A stretch of DNA of 41,501 nt, from assembly GCA_947455205.1 (NCBI GenBank), contig CANGNF010000044.1, forward strand, positions 1 through 41,501, in the 5' to 3' direction. A program made the translations under genes and the position numbers. The notes under the pieces were generated by a model, which was given only the letters and a program-made list of their open reading frames with translations, had not been told where the DNA came from and did not search any database. Source of the stretch: Acetobacteraceae bacterium. Its GTDB lineage: Bacteria > Pseudomonadota > Alphaproteobacteria > Acetobacterales > Acetobacteraceae. Numbering within the stretch: the stretch's first letter is position 1; each line of letters opens with the position of its first letter. This document shows, in pieces, positions 1 to 7,140 of the stretch.

Positions 1-543
1 GACCGGGCCCACGCCGTGCTCCAGGTCAGCCCACGCGTGCGCGCCAACCAGAACCGGGCGCAGACGCCGGCGCTGCTGAAGGGACTGATCTTTGGGGTGG
101 ATGGCAGAGCCATGTCGCCGACCCATTGCCGCAAGAATGGCCGGCTCTACCGCTATTACGTGGCCCAGCGCGTCCTGAAGGGGGACGCCGCCGGCGACGC
201 CAGCATCCTGCGGCGCGTGTCGGCGGCAGAGATCGAGACGGCGGTGATCGACCAGGTGCGTGCGCTGCTGCGCCAGCCCGAGGTGGTGGTCGGTACCTGG
301 CGGGCCGCGCGCTTAGAGGCGCCGGACCTGACCGAGGCCGAAGCTCACGACGCGTTGCACCGGTTCGACCCGCTATGGGATCAGCTATTCCCTGCCGAGC
401 AGGTCAGGATCATCCGATCGCTAGTGGAACGGGTGGTGGTTGGTCCGGCCGGTGCAGACATTCGGCTGCGGCTGGATGGGCTCGGCGGCTTGGTCCGCGA
501 CCTGACCGCCATCGCGCCGGCTGCGCTGAGGGCCGCGGCATGA
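1..543 (+). CDS. Large serine recombinase, C-terminal part (cut by the window edge)
   Basis: The reading frame is open from base 1, so only the last ~180 residues are present and the catalytic serine domain lies outside the window. What remains matches the C-terminal region of resolvase/invertase-type large serine recombinases: the recombinase zinc-ribbon region (LLKGLIFG..., GRAMSPTH, GRLYRYYV, residues ~25-55), then the helical tail with LWDQLFPAEQ and the LVERVVV / IRLRLDG strands. The zinc-ribbon cysteines are not seen, so the ribbon may be metal-free or degenerate. These enzymes cut and rejoin DNA at attachment sites of phages and integrative elements. Its stop overlaps the next start in an ATGA, so the two genes are probably co-translated. 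It suggests the left part of the window is, or was, an integrated element. Confidence 0.85.
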   Translation, partial: DRAHAVLQVSPRVRANQNRAQTPALLKGLIFGVDGRAMSPTHCRKNGRLYRYYVAQRVLKGDAAGDASILRRVSAAEIETAVIDQVRALLRQPEVVVGTWRAARLEAPDLTEAEAHDALHRFDPLWDQLFPAEQVRIIRSLVERVVVGPAGADIRLRLDGLGGLVRDLTAIAPAALRAAA

Positions 544-950
544 CGGCCGCTACCAGCATCACGGTCCGGGTGCCGTTGAGGATCCGGCATCGGCCGGGGC
601 GGAAGACTGTCGTGACACCAATGGCGCTGGCTGGCGTTCCGGCCGTCCCAACGCGCGCCGACCCGGCGCTGGTGAAGGCGATGGCACGGGCATTCCGCTA
701 CCAGCGCATGCTCGACCAGGGTCGCCACGAATCCTTGACCGAACTGGCGGCTGCCGAAAACCTAGACCGATCCTTCCTGGGCAAGCTCCTCAGCTTGACG
801 CTGCTGGCGCCAGATCTGGTCGAGGCAATCCTGGAGGGGCGTTGCGATCCCGGGCTGCCACGCCTGCTCCAGCCCCTTCCGGCATGCTGGCACCAGCAGG
901 AAGCCGCATTGGCTGCCGAACGCCGGCCGGCCACGTTGCAGTTCGGCTGA
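540..950 (+). CDS. Small protein with ParB-like helix-turn-helix, recombinase partner
   Basis: 136 residues, starting at the ATG that overlaps the recombinase stop (ATGA). Residues ~60-100 read like the helix-turn-helix of ParB/KorB-type proteins: SLTELAAAENLDRSFLGKLL followed by LTLLAPDLVEAIL, resembling the family pattern in which an HTH is followed by a leucine-rich 'LPEEV..AI' segment. No nuclease or ATPase motif is seen. The overlap with the recombinase gene suggests it acts in the same process, perhaps as a DNA-binding accessory or directionality factor; that role is inference. Annotators would normally call it hypothetical. Confidence 0.7.
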   Translation: MTAATSITVRVPLRIRHRPGRKTVVTPMALAGVPAVPTRADPALVKAMARAFRYQRMLDQGRHESLTELAAAENLDRSFLGKLLSLTLLAPDLVEAILEGRCDPGLPRLLQPLPACWHQQEAALAAERRPATLQFG

Positions 951-1120
951 TCTAGCCGTAAAAACTCACCATGCCCCAGTCCCAGAGCTTTCGATGCTGC
1001 CTCGGGCAGCCTGACGGATCGCGGCGCGCAGTCCAGCCACCAAGTCGAGCGGATGGAATACATCGATTAAAAAGGCCGGCCGCGAAGAGTGCTCCCTACC
1101 CAACTGGCAAGACCCCTCCG

Positions 1121-1139
1121 TGCCAACAACGATGAGACA
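1121..1139 (+). repeat. Left terminal inverted repeat of the IS3-family element
   Basis: TGCCAACAACGATGAGACA. It pairs with the right end, whose reverse complement is TGTCAACGCCAATGAGACA (15/19 identical, with the inner ATGAGACA octamer perfect). It begins with the TG dinucleotide expected for IS3 ends. Confidence 0.75.
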
Positions 1140-1186
1140 TCGACCCCCCGGAAGTTTACCCTTGAGGGCGACAGGTGAGACATCGA
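1133..1186 (+). repeat. Direct repeat TGAGACATCGA near the left IS end
   Basis: The 11-mer TGAGACATCGA occurs at 1133-1143, overlapping the inner part of the left terminal repeat, and again at 1176-1186, just before the OrfA start codon at 1188. The octamer TGAGACAN of the right terminal repeat belongs to the same motif. The two copies could be paired transposase-binding sites near the OrfA promoter; that function is inference. Confidence 0.5.
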
Positions 1187-1187
1187 A

Positions 1188-1661
1188 ATGGTCATGCCCC
1201 GCACGGCAGCCGCAGCCCTCCCATCCGCCGGTGGCGCTGAAACCGAGGAAGGCCCCAGGCCGACGCTGGTTTCAGCGCCACCGGCGGCCTCGCCCGAACT
1301 CCTGGACCGGCCGCGCCGCCGACGGACATTCACCGCGGCCGACAAGGTCCGGATCCTGGCCGAGATCGACCGGGCCGGGCCCGGTGGCTGCGGAGCCATC
1401 CTGCGACGTGAGGGGCTCTATTCCTCGGCCCTGACCGACTGGCGTCGCCAGCGCGACACCGGAGCTTATGAGGCACTCAAGGCGGTCAAGCGCGGACCCA
1501 AGCGCGCCCCCGCCCATCCGCTGGCGGCCGAACACGCCCAATTGCTGCGCGACAACAAGCGCCTGACCCTCCAGCTTCGCCGCGCCGAGGCGGTCATCGA
1601 TATCCAAAAAAAAGTTGCGGCACTGCTGGGCACCCCCTTCCCGACCGACGAGGCGCCCTGA
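1188..1661 (+). CDS. IS3-family transposase OrfA (DNA-binding subunit)
   Basis: 157 residues. After a low-complexity N-terminus, residues ~43-90 form a transposase helix-turn-helix (RRRTFTAADKVRILAEID ... YSSALTDWRRQRD). A leucine-rich helix follows (residues ~115-150, AEHAQLLRDNKRLTLQLRRA), which in IS3 elements forms the coiled coil joining OrfA and OrfB. OrfA binds the element ends. Near its 3' end a run of eight A residues (1606-1613) precedes G and could allow a -1 ribosomal shift into the orfB frame. The TGA stop also overlaps the orfB ATG by one base (TGATG), so both coupling and frameshifting are open. No strong ribosome binding site precedes the ATG. Confidence 0.85.
   Translation: MVMPRTAAAALPSAGGAETEEGPRPTLVSAPPAASPELLDRPRRRRTFTAADKVRILAEIDRAGPGGCGAILRREGLYSSALTDWRRQRDTGAYEALKAVKRGPKRAPAHPLAAEHAQLLRDNKRLTLQLRRAEAVIDIQKKVAALLGTPFPTDEAP
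1606..1614 (+). promoter_or_regulatory. A8G slippery run, candidate -1 frameshift site between orfA and orfB
   Basis: Eight consecutive A residues followed by G lie in the OrfA codons CAA-AAA-AAA-GTT. OrfB is in the -1 frame relative to OrfA, and that frame is open from this run to the OrfB ATG at 1661 (no stop between). Many IS3-family elements make an OrfAB fusion transposase by -1 slippage on A6G or similar heptamers. Frame, run and openness are seen directly; use of the site is inferred from the family. Confidence 0.6.
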
Positions 1662-2671
1662 TGGATGCCATGGCCAACACGGCGCATGAGACCGGCGTGA
1701 TCGCCGCCGCCTGTGCCGCGGTCGGGCTGTCGCGCGCCAGTTTCCATCGCCGTCAGCGAGCGGCGAAAAATCCGCCTGCGCCCATACGCGCCCGGCCCAA
1801 ACCGGCGCGGGCCTTGGCCGCAGACGAACGCAGCCGCGTCCTCGACCTGCTGCGCGAGGAGAGGTTCGCCGACCAGGCCCCGGCCGAGGTCTATGCCACC
1901 CTGCTCGACGAGGGCCTCTACCACTGCTCGATACGCACGATGTACCGCATCCTGCACGAGAACGGTGAGGTCCGCGAACGCCGACAGCAACTCCGCCACC
2001 CCGCCTATGTGAAACCGGAACTTCTCGCCGAAGGCCCGAACCAGGTCTGGTCCTGGGACATCACAAAGCTGATGGGACCGAGCAAATGGACCTACTTCTA
2101 TCTCTACGTCATCATCGACATCTTCAGCCGAAGGGTCGTCGGCTGGTGCGTCGCCGACACCGAGAGTGCTGCTCTCTTCAAGCCCCTGTTCGAGAGCGCC
2201 GTCGACCAGCACGCCGTATCACCTGGCCAACTCACACTGCATGCCGACCGCGGCCCCTCCATGAAAGCCAAGGCCACCGCCCTGCTGCTCGCCGACCTCG
2301 GCGTCACCAAATCGCACAGCCGACCCCACACCTCCAACGACAACCCGTTCTCCGAAAGCTGCTTCAAGACCCTAAAATATCAGCCCCAATTCCCCAAGCG
2401 TTTCGGCTGCATCCACGACGCCAAAAGCTTCTGCCGGGCCTTCTTCGACTGGTACAATCACCACCACCACCATCTCGGCATCGGACTTATGACACCCGAT
2501 CAGGTCCATTTCGGCCAGGCCAACGAGGTCCATGCCACACGCCAGACCATCCTCGATCTCGCTTTCCGCGCCAACCCGAACCGCTTCGTTAACAAACCTC
2601 CCGCGCCACCTCAAAAACCCACCGTGGTCTGGATCAACCCGCCTGGGCAGAAGCTGAAACTCCAAGCCTAA
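1661..2671 (+). CDS. IS3-family transposase OrfB (DDE catalytic subunit)
   Basis: 336 residues with a retroviral-integrase-type (rve) core. The catalytic triad is visible as D133 (WSWDITKL), D196 (LHADRGPS) and E232 (NPFSESCFKTLKY), with exactly 35 residues between the second D and the E, the DD(35)E spacing of IS3 transposases. An N-terminal HTH_21-like segment (AAEVYATLLDEG, IRTMYRILHENG) precedes it. The downstream YNHHHHHLGIG segment matches the conserved 'WYN..H.H..L' motif of the family. The start ATG overlaps the OrfA stop (TGATG). The enzyme cuts and joins the element ends. No internal stop or frameshift is seen, so the copy may be active. Confidence 0.92.
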   Translation: MDAMANTAHETGVIAAACAAVGLSRASFHRRQRAAKNPPAPIRARPKPARALAADERSRVLDLLREERFADQAPAEVYATLLDEGLYHCSIRTMYRILHENGEVRERRQQLRHPAYVKPELLAEGPNQVWSWDITKLMGPSKWTYFYLYVIIDIFSRRVVGWCVADTESAALFKPLFESAVDQHAVSPGQLTLHADRGPSMKAKATALLLADLGVTKSHSRPHTSNDNPFSESCFKTLKYQPQFPKRFGCIHDAKSFCRAFFDWYNHHHHHLGIGLMTPDQVHFGQANEVHATRQTILDLAFRANPNRFVNKPPAPPQKPTVVWINPPGQKLKLQA

Positions 2672-2769
2672 TCTCGAAGACCGGCTGTCTCATTGGCGTT
2701 GACACGTTCCGACCGCCGGGGCAAGCTACCCTACAGCAAGGTAGCTCTACAGGACGCGTGGGAACCACG

Positions 2770-3903
2770 ATGCCTATCCAGGCGAGGGTCATATTTGCCA
2801 ACCAGCTGCGCGGGCTGGCAGTGGTTCTGGTGATGGTGAGCCATCTGGTGGTGCTCTTCTGGGCCGCGCCAAGCTTTGTCACGCTGAGCGTCGCCGCACC
2901 CGCACCCACAGTACCGCCGCCGTGGGTGTCCGTCCTGCTGGCGGGCCTGCCGCAGATCAGCCTTGGCCCGCTTGGGGTGGCGATCTTTTTCCTCATTAGC
3001 GGCTTCGTTATCCCGTTTTCGTTGGCGAAGCTCTCAGTCGGCGAATTCGCGCGTGCGCGCTTGCTGCGGATTCTGCCGCCCTATTGGGTTGGCTTGGCGT
3101 TACAGGTGGCTGTCATCGCCGCTTCGGCCTCGTTCTGGGACTTACCGGACCAACTCAGTTGGCAGCGCATTCTGGCCAATGCGGCGCTGGCTTTCAATCT
3201 GTTCCATGTCAGTTCGATCGACACCGTCAACTGGACCCTTGTGGTGGAACTTGCCTTCTATGGGCTGGCAGGGCTTGCAGCGCCTTGGTTGCGGGCTGGT
3301 CGCTGCTGGCCACTGGCGTTGTTCTGGCTGTCCTGCGTGCTGGTCAATACGGGCATGGCCTGGGCGTCCGCCCTAGTGCCCAGCCTAGCGAGCAAGTTAG
3401 CGACCGCCTCCGTCTATGTGTCCTCTTTGGCGTTCATGACGCTAGGCTGCGTGTTTCATCTCGCCATGCGTGGCGTGCTCGGCCGGTCGGCCTTCGCCGG
3501 TCTGCTGGGGGCCGGTCTCCTCAGCTTTGTTCTTTCGAAAGTCTTAGGTCCGGCTGGTGAAGGTGAAGCTGCCATTCTGGCCAGCTATACGTTGGCGTTG
3601 CTCCTGTTCGGACTAGCATATCAGTTCCGCGACCGGTTCCGCCCAACACCACTGCTGGATGCCTTAGCGGCTATCAGCTACCCGCTCTACCTCATCCACG
3701 CAGTAGTGGGTTATACGGCGCTTCGCTTTGCTATGGTGCTCTGGGGGTGGTCCTACGGCGCTGCTTTGCTGATGGCGCTGGGTCTAATTCTTCCGGTGGC
3801 TTGGCTCCTGCACGTAACAGTGGAGCGCTGGAGCATTGCAGCCGGGCGCCCAGCCAATACCGCCGACCAACGACCACTGGCGCCGCCACCAGTCGCGCCC
3901 TGA
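2770..3903 (+). CDS. Membrane acyltransferase, acyltransferase-3 (OafA/YrhL-type) family
   Basis: 377 residues, rich in hydrophobic segments, with ~10 likely membrane helices. The N-terminus FANQLRGLAVVLVMVSHLVV matches the family opening, in which the histidine of 'VMVSH' is thought to be catalytic. ARARLLRILPPYWVG corresponds to the conserved R-rich/PPYW segment and ISYPLYLIHAVVGY to the late 'YplYLiH' motif. Such proteins transfer acetyl or other acyl groups to surface or periplasmic glycans, as in O-antigen or exopolysaccharide modification. I chose ATG 2770, with GGGA ~6 nt upstream; an in-frame GTG at 2758, preceded by AGGA, is an alternative. The codon use looks less extreme in GC than in the genes right of 4550, in keeping with horizontal acquisition. 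Confidence 0.88.
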   Translation: MPIQARVIFANQLRGLAVVLVMVSHLVVLFWAAPSFVTLSVAAPAPTVPPPWVSVLLAGLPQISLGPLGVAIFFLISGFVIPFSLAKLSVGEFARARLLRILPPYWVGLALQVAVIAASASFWDLPDQLSWQRILANAALAFNLFHVSSIDTVNWTLVVELAFYGLAGLAAPWLRAGRCWPLALFWLSCVLVNTGMAWASALVPSLASKLATASVYVSSLAFMTLGCVFHLAMRGVLGRSAFAGLLGAGLLSFVLSKVLGPAGEGEAAILASYTLALLLFGLAYQFRDRFRPTPLLDALAAISYPLYLIHAVVGYTALRFAMVLWGWSYGAALLMALGLILPVAWLLHVTVERWSIAAGRPANTADQRPLAPPPVAP

Positions 3904-4350
3904 TGAATAATCCGGGCCTAGAAAAATAACTCGCCATCCGGCTGAGGGGCGTGTTGGTAGTCTACCTCGAGTTCGTGAAGACTTCTCGGCGCGCGCCATC
4001 TCGCAGGAAGCTCCCGACGGCCAACATCACCGACACTATGTATTGGCCGATGTAGGCGGCACGAGGTCGAGTGCTGCGAGCTACGAGTTTGTGCCCGATT
4101 GTCATCGCCAGGCGATGGCGAACGCAACTCTCAGCCCTGCCGCCCCCAAGAAAAGATCAAGAAATCAATGAATTATGGGGTTGGGGAAAAATCGTCCAAG
4201 TCCCGAGGTGCGGAGATAGCCGGCCTCTCAGAGAGAGAAACCACCGCCATATTTGAGGGACCACTCCCAAGCCTTGCGCGCAAATCGCGGCCAAACCTGC
4301 GCCTCAGCGCGGTGCCCCCAGAGGGGGAGACTATTTGTGGTGATCTCGAC
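3904..4350. other. Gene-free stretch between acyltransferase gene and tRNA-Gly
   Basis: About 447 bp, of lower GC than most of the window. Short ORFs exist but none has a believable start, ribosome binding site and conserved pattern together. One reading (around 4037-4171, plus strand) contains VLADVGGTRS, which recalls the phosphate-binding start of glucokinases, but it runs only some 40 codons and has no start. The stretch may be degraded accessory DNA. Confidence 0.5.
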
Positions 4351-4425
4351 TGGAGCGGGCGAAGGGATTCGAACCCTCGACCCCAACCTTGGCAAGGTTG
4401 TGCTCTACCCCTGAGCTACGCCCGC
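4351..4425 (-). tRNA. tRNA-Gly (anticodon GCC)
   Basis: On the minus strand the sequence folds as a standard cloverleaf. The acceptor stem is GCGGGCG/CGCCCGC and the D-arm GCTC...GAGC. The anticodon stem is CAACC/GGTTG around the loop TTGCCAA (anticodon GCC, at plus-strand 4391-4393). The T-arm contains GTTCGAAT, followed by discriminator T and an encoded CCA (4353-4351). Total length is 75 nt. It sits at the border between accessory DNA (left) and core genes (right). Confidence 0.96.
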
Positions 4426-4557
4426 ATTCCGTCGAGGGCGCGGCTTCTACCATGCCTCGCGGGGAATGCAAGCGGGGCAACAGCAGATTGCGCAGATTTC
4501 CTGCGCGGCCTATCGCATTGGCTTCCCCAACCCCTTTCCCTCACGGCGGCGCAGCCC

Positions 4558-5070
4558 ATGGAAACCCAGGAAACCCTGCTGGCCCGGCTCGCCGCGCTCG
4601 GCATCGAAGCCCGCACCACGCAGCACGCCGCGGTGTTCACCGTGGCGGAATCCCAGGCGCTGCGCGGCCAGCTGCCCGGCGGCCATGCCAAGAACCTGTT
4701 CCTCAAGCCCAAGGCCGGCGCCTTCCTGTTGGCCGTGCTGCAGGAGGACCGGCAGGTTTCGGTCAATGCGCTGGGCCGTGCCGCCGGGGTGGGGCGGGTC
4801 AGCTTCGGCTCGGCCGAGGAACTGCAGGCCCAGCTGGGCGTCACCCCCGGCTCGGTCACCCCCTTCGGCCTGGTCAACGCGCGCCCGGGGGCCGTGCAGG
4901 TGGTGTTCGACCGTGGCCTGATGCAGGACCACGAGTGGGTGAATTTCCACCCGCTGGTCAACACGGCCACCACCACCATCCGCCCGGCCGAGCTGCTGCG
5001 CTTCCTGGAAAGCCTGGGCCATCGGCCGGCGCTGCTGGACCTGGACAGCATCGGCACCCCCGCCGCCTAG
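4558..5070 (+). CDS. Prolyl-tRNA deacylase-like protein (YbaK/ProX-type editing domain)
   Basis: 170 residues spanning one YbaK/aminoacyl-tRNA deacylase domain. Features of the ProX (PrdX) branch are seen: a central KNLFLKPKAGAFLLAVL strand pair with the conserved lysine, then SFGSAEELQAQLGVTPGSVTPFGL and a late HEWVNFHPLVNTATTTI segment. Such free-standing domains hydrolyse mischarged Ala-tRNA(Pro) and protect proline codons from error. I chose ATG 4558, which begins the conserved METQETLLARLAALGIE region; the frame is open further upstream, but that part lies in the tRNA and non-coding DNA. No paired prolyl-tRNA synthetase gene is next to it. Confidence 0.88.
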   Translation: METQETLLARLAALGIEARTTQHAAVFTVAESQALRGQLPGGHAKNLFLKPKAGAFLLAVLQEDRQVSVNALGRAAGVGRVSFGSAEELQAQLGVTPGSVTPFGLVNARPGAVQVVFDRGLMQDHEWVNFHPLVNTATTTIRPAELLRFLESLGHRPALLDLDSIGTPAA

Positions 5071-5146
5071 CCTCCCCGGCTTGCGCCAACGGCCGGGAGG
5101 CGCATCTATGCTCGAACCGCGTCCATCCAGGGCGCCGCTCGAACCC

Positions 5147-5266
5147 GCGCCCCCAGGGGTGCCCTTCAATCCGCACCCCCCTGGGGTGCACCTCAGCCGC
5201 ACCCCTCCGGGGGTGCACACAGCCCGCGCCCCTCCGGGGGTGCATTTCAGCCGCGCCCCTCCGGGG
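5147..5266. repeat. 27-bp palindromic tandem repeat, about 4.5 copies
   Basis: Units at 5147-5173, 5174-5200, 5201-5227 and 5228-5254, plus a partial unit to 5266. Each has a core of the form CNCCCCTCCGGGGGTGC that is nearly self-complementary, so each unit can fold as a short GC hairpin. The units differ slightly; the last three are the most alike. The array fills most of the 222-bp gap between the prolyl-tRNA deacylase-like gene and the thioredoxin/TPR gene and ends ~25 bp before the latter's start. In one frame the unit reads as nine residues, PPGV followed by five variable ones, but no convincing gene uses that frame. Confidence 0.85.
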
Positions 5267-5292
5267 CGACCGCCAGGAACAGGACCGCCGCC

Positions 5293-6243
5293 ATGGAAGT
5301 GCTCTTCGACCCCGCCCGCCAACCGGCCCCGAATGGCGCCCCCCCCGGCGGCCCCGACCCGGTGTCGGACGGCAACCAGCAGAGCTTCATGCAGGACGTG
5401 GTCCAGGGCAGCCGAGAGGTCCCCATCCTGGTGGATTTCTGGGCCACCTGGTGCGGCCCCTGCAAAACCCTGACCCCGGCGCTGGAGAAGGTGGTCCGCT
5501 CGGCCGGTGGCCGCGTCCGCCTGGTCAAGATCGACATCGACAAGAACAAGCAGCTGGTCGCCCAGCTGACCCAGATGGGCCTGCCGCTGCAGTCCGTGCC
5601 CACCGTGGTCGCCTTCTGGCAGGGCCAGATCGCCGACATGTTCCAGGGTGCCCTGCCGGAATCCGAGGTGAAGAAGTTCGTCGAGGGCCTGCTGAAGGTG
5701 GCCGGCGGGCAGATGCCCACCGCCGACCTGCTGGCCGAGGGCAAGCAGGCCGCCGAGCAGGGCGACCACCAGGGCGCCATCGAGATCTTCGGCGCGCTGA
5801 TCCAGCAGGAGCCGGAGAATGCCGACGCCTTCGCCGGCATCGCCCGCTGCCTGATGGCGCTGGGCGAGGAGGACCAGGCGCTGGAGGTCATCAACGACGT
5901 CCCCGCCAAGATCAAGGACCACGCCGAGATCAGCAGCGTCCGCAGCGCGCTGGAGCTGGCCGCGGAAGGCCGCAAGGCGCGGGAGAAGTTCGGCGAATAT
6001 GAGACCCGCCTGGCCGCCGACCCCAACGACCACGCCGCGCGGATCGACCTGGCGGTGGCGCTGAACAGCGCGGAGGAGCGCGACAAGGCGGTGGACCAGC
6101 TGATCGAGGCGATCAAGCGCGACCGCGCCTGGAACGAGGAGGCCGCCCGCAAGCAGTTGGTGAAGTTCTTCGAGGCCTGGGGCTTCTCCGACCCCGCCAG
6201 CGTGGCCGGGCGGCGCAAGCTGTCCTCGGTCCTGTTCCGCTAG
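5293..6243 (+). CDS. cnoX: Thioredoxin-domain protein with C-terminal TPR region (CnoX/YbbN type)
   Basis: 316 residues. A proline-rich N-terminus is followed by a thioredoxin fold (residues ~30-137) with an intact redox motif WCGPC (53-57) and the cis-proline loop SVPTV (101-105). The rest is helical TPR-like repeat (AAEQGDHQGAIEIFGALI, NADAFAGIARCLMALGEEDQA). This architecture and length match CnoX/YbbN, a redox-linked holdase that protects chaperonin substrates under oxidative stress. The intact CXXC suggests real thiol-disulfide exchange, unlike the E. coli protein, which lacks the motif. It heads a tight run with the LON-domain, Trm112 and DUF971 genes. The palindromic repeat array lies directly upstream and may lie in its leader. 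Confidence 0.9.
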   Translation: MEVLFDPARQPAPNGAPPGGPDPVSDGNQQSFMQDVVQGSREVPILVDFWATWCGPCKTLTPALEKVVRSAGGRVRLVKIDIDKNKQLVAQLTQMGLPLQSVPTVVAFWQGQIADMFQGALPESEVKKFVEGLLKVAGGQMPTADLLAEGKQAAEQGDHQGAIEIFGALIQQEPENADAFAGIARCLMALGEEDQALEVINDVPAKIKDHAEISSVRSALELAAEGRKAREKFGEYETRLAADPNDHAARIDLAVALNSAEERDKAVDQLIEAIKRDRAWNEEAARKQLVKFFEAWGFSDPASVAGRRKLSSVLFR

Positions 6244-6252
6244 GCCGCCGGC

Positions 6253-6927
6253 ATGGCAGCCTTTCACCCGGCGCTGCGGGACCTGCCGGCCGAAATCGGG
6301 ATCTTCCCGCTGCCCGGCGCCCTGCTGTTGCCGCAGGGCAGGCTGCCGCTGAACATCTTCGAGCGACGCTACCTGAACCTGGTGGAGGACGCGCTGGGCC
6401 AGGGCCGGATGTTCGGCATGATCCAGCCGGACCCGGGCCAGCCCGCCGGGGCCAATGGGCCGGCGCTGTTCAAGGCCGGGTGCCTGGGGCGGCTCTCCTC
6501 CTTCTCCGAGACCGAGGATGGCCGCTTCCTGATCACGCTGACCGGGGTGATCCGCTTCCGCGTGGCGGCGGAGCTGCCGCTGGCCCGGCTGCATCGGGTG
6601 GTGCGGCCCGACTACACCGGCTTCGACGCCGACCTGGACCTGGCCGCGCGGCCGCAGCTGGCGGACCGTGCCGGCCTGCTGGCGGCGCTGCGCGGCTTCT
6701 TCCGCGCCCGCGGGATCGAGGCGAACTGGAGCGGGATCGAGCAGACGCCGGACGACGCGCTGCTGACCTCGCTCTGCATGGTCTGCCCGTTCGAGCCGCG
6801 CGAGAAGCAGGCGCTGCTGGAAGTCCACGGCCCGGACGAACGCGCCCGGCTGCTGCTGGCGCTGCTGCTGATGGGCGGCCAGCCCGGCGCGCACAATGAA
6901 CCGCCGCCCGGCAGCAAGCCGAGCTAG
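6253..6927 (+). CDS. LON peptidase N-terminal (substrate-binding) domain protein
   Basis: 224 residues formed by a single LON N-terminal domain. It opens with EIGIFPLPGALLLPQGRLPLNIFERRYLNLVEDAL, the usual 'FPL.g.vLfPg..lpLhIFE.RY..l' pattern, followed by the CLGRLSSFSETEDGRFLITLTGVIRFRV beta-barrel strands. It lacks the AAA and Ser-Lys protease parts of Lon, so it is not itself a protease; such proteins are thought to bind substrates, but their role is poorly defined. It starts 9 bp after the thioredoxin/TPR gene and precedes the Trm112-type gene by 12 bp, a gene order shared by many alphaproteobacteria. Confidence 0.92.
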   Translation: MAAFHPALRDLPAEIGIFPLPGALLLPQGRLPLNIFERRYLNLVEDALGQGRMFGMIQPDPGQPAGANGPALFKAGCLGRLSSFSETEDGRFLITLTGVIRFRVAAELPLARLHRVVRPDYTGFDADLDLAARPQLADRAGLLAALRGFFRARGIEANWSGIEQTPDDALLTSLCMVCPFEPREKQALLEVHGPDERARLLLALLLMGGQPGAHNEPPPGSKPS

Positions 6928-6939
6928 AGGAACCCGACG

Positions 6940-7140
6940 ATGAGCGACACCGAGGCCCCCGCCGGCGGCGCGGTAGACCCGCAGCTGCTGGAAATACTGG
7001 TCTGCCCCGTCACCAAGGGGCCGCTGCGCTACGACCGCGCCCGTGGCGAGCTGGTCAGCGACCGTGCCAGGCTGGCCTTCCCGATCCGCGACGGCATTCC
7101 GATCATGCTGCCGGACGAGGCGCGGCCGCTGGAGGATTGA
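6940..7140 (+). CDS. Trm112 family protein
   Basis: 66 residues. The core [21 protein letters not shown], then [25 protein letters not shown], is the bacterial Trm112 (YcaR-type) signature. In eukaryotes Trm112 activates methyltransferases; the bacterial proteins are small and thought to play a similar helper part. Only one of the cysteines that bind zinc in other family members is present (LVCPV). The start is preceded by GAGGAA, a good ribosome binding site. Its stop overlaps the next start (TGATG), so translation is coupled. Confidence 0.92.
   Translation: MSDTEAPAGGAVDPQLLEILVCPVTKGPLRYDRARGELVSDRARLAFPIRDGIPIMLPDEARPLED

Larger units (their letters stand above)
1121..2704 (+). mobile_element. 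IS3-family insertion sequence, apparently complete
   Basis: About 1.58 kb holding two overlapping ORFs of the OrfA/OrfB type, bounded by imperfect 19-bp terminal inverted repeats (1121-1139 and 2686-2704, 15 of 19 positions identical). The ends are 5'-TG...CA-3', as usual for IS3 elements. OrfB carries an intact DD(35)E triad. No convincing 3-4 bp target duplication flanks it (left flank ..CTCCG, right flank CGTTC..), so the site may have been rearranged after insertion, or the ends may be off by a base or two. It sits in accessory DNA between a recombinase module and an acyltransferase gene. Confidence 0.85.

Noticed and set aside
1115..2709. Target-site duplication around the IS element
   Set aside because: The bases next to the two ends (..CTCCG and CGTTC..) do not match in direct repeat; TCCG occurs on both sides but not adjacent to the ends.
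4037..4171. Reading with VLADVGGTRS, similar to a glucokinase start
   Set aside because: Only about ten residues look right, no start codon or ribosome binding site is present, and the frame stops after ~45 codons. Chance or a tiny remnant.
4351..4425. tRNA-Gly as integration site of the element on the left
   Set aside because: No second copy of the tRNA 3' end was found in 1-4350, and large serine recombinases usually do not target tRNA genes.
5081..5473. Plus-strand ORF encoding PPGV-type nine-residue repeats
   Set aside because: It is out of frame with and overlaps the well-supported thioredoxin-domain gene, and has no good start signal.
4510..6894. Very long minus-strand ORF (794 codons) opposite the deacylase and cnoX-like genes
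   Set aside because: It lies opposite four well-supported genes and is a product of high GC; composition (Gln/Gly/Arg/Leu-rich) is that of an antisense shadow.
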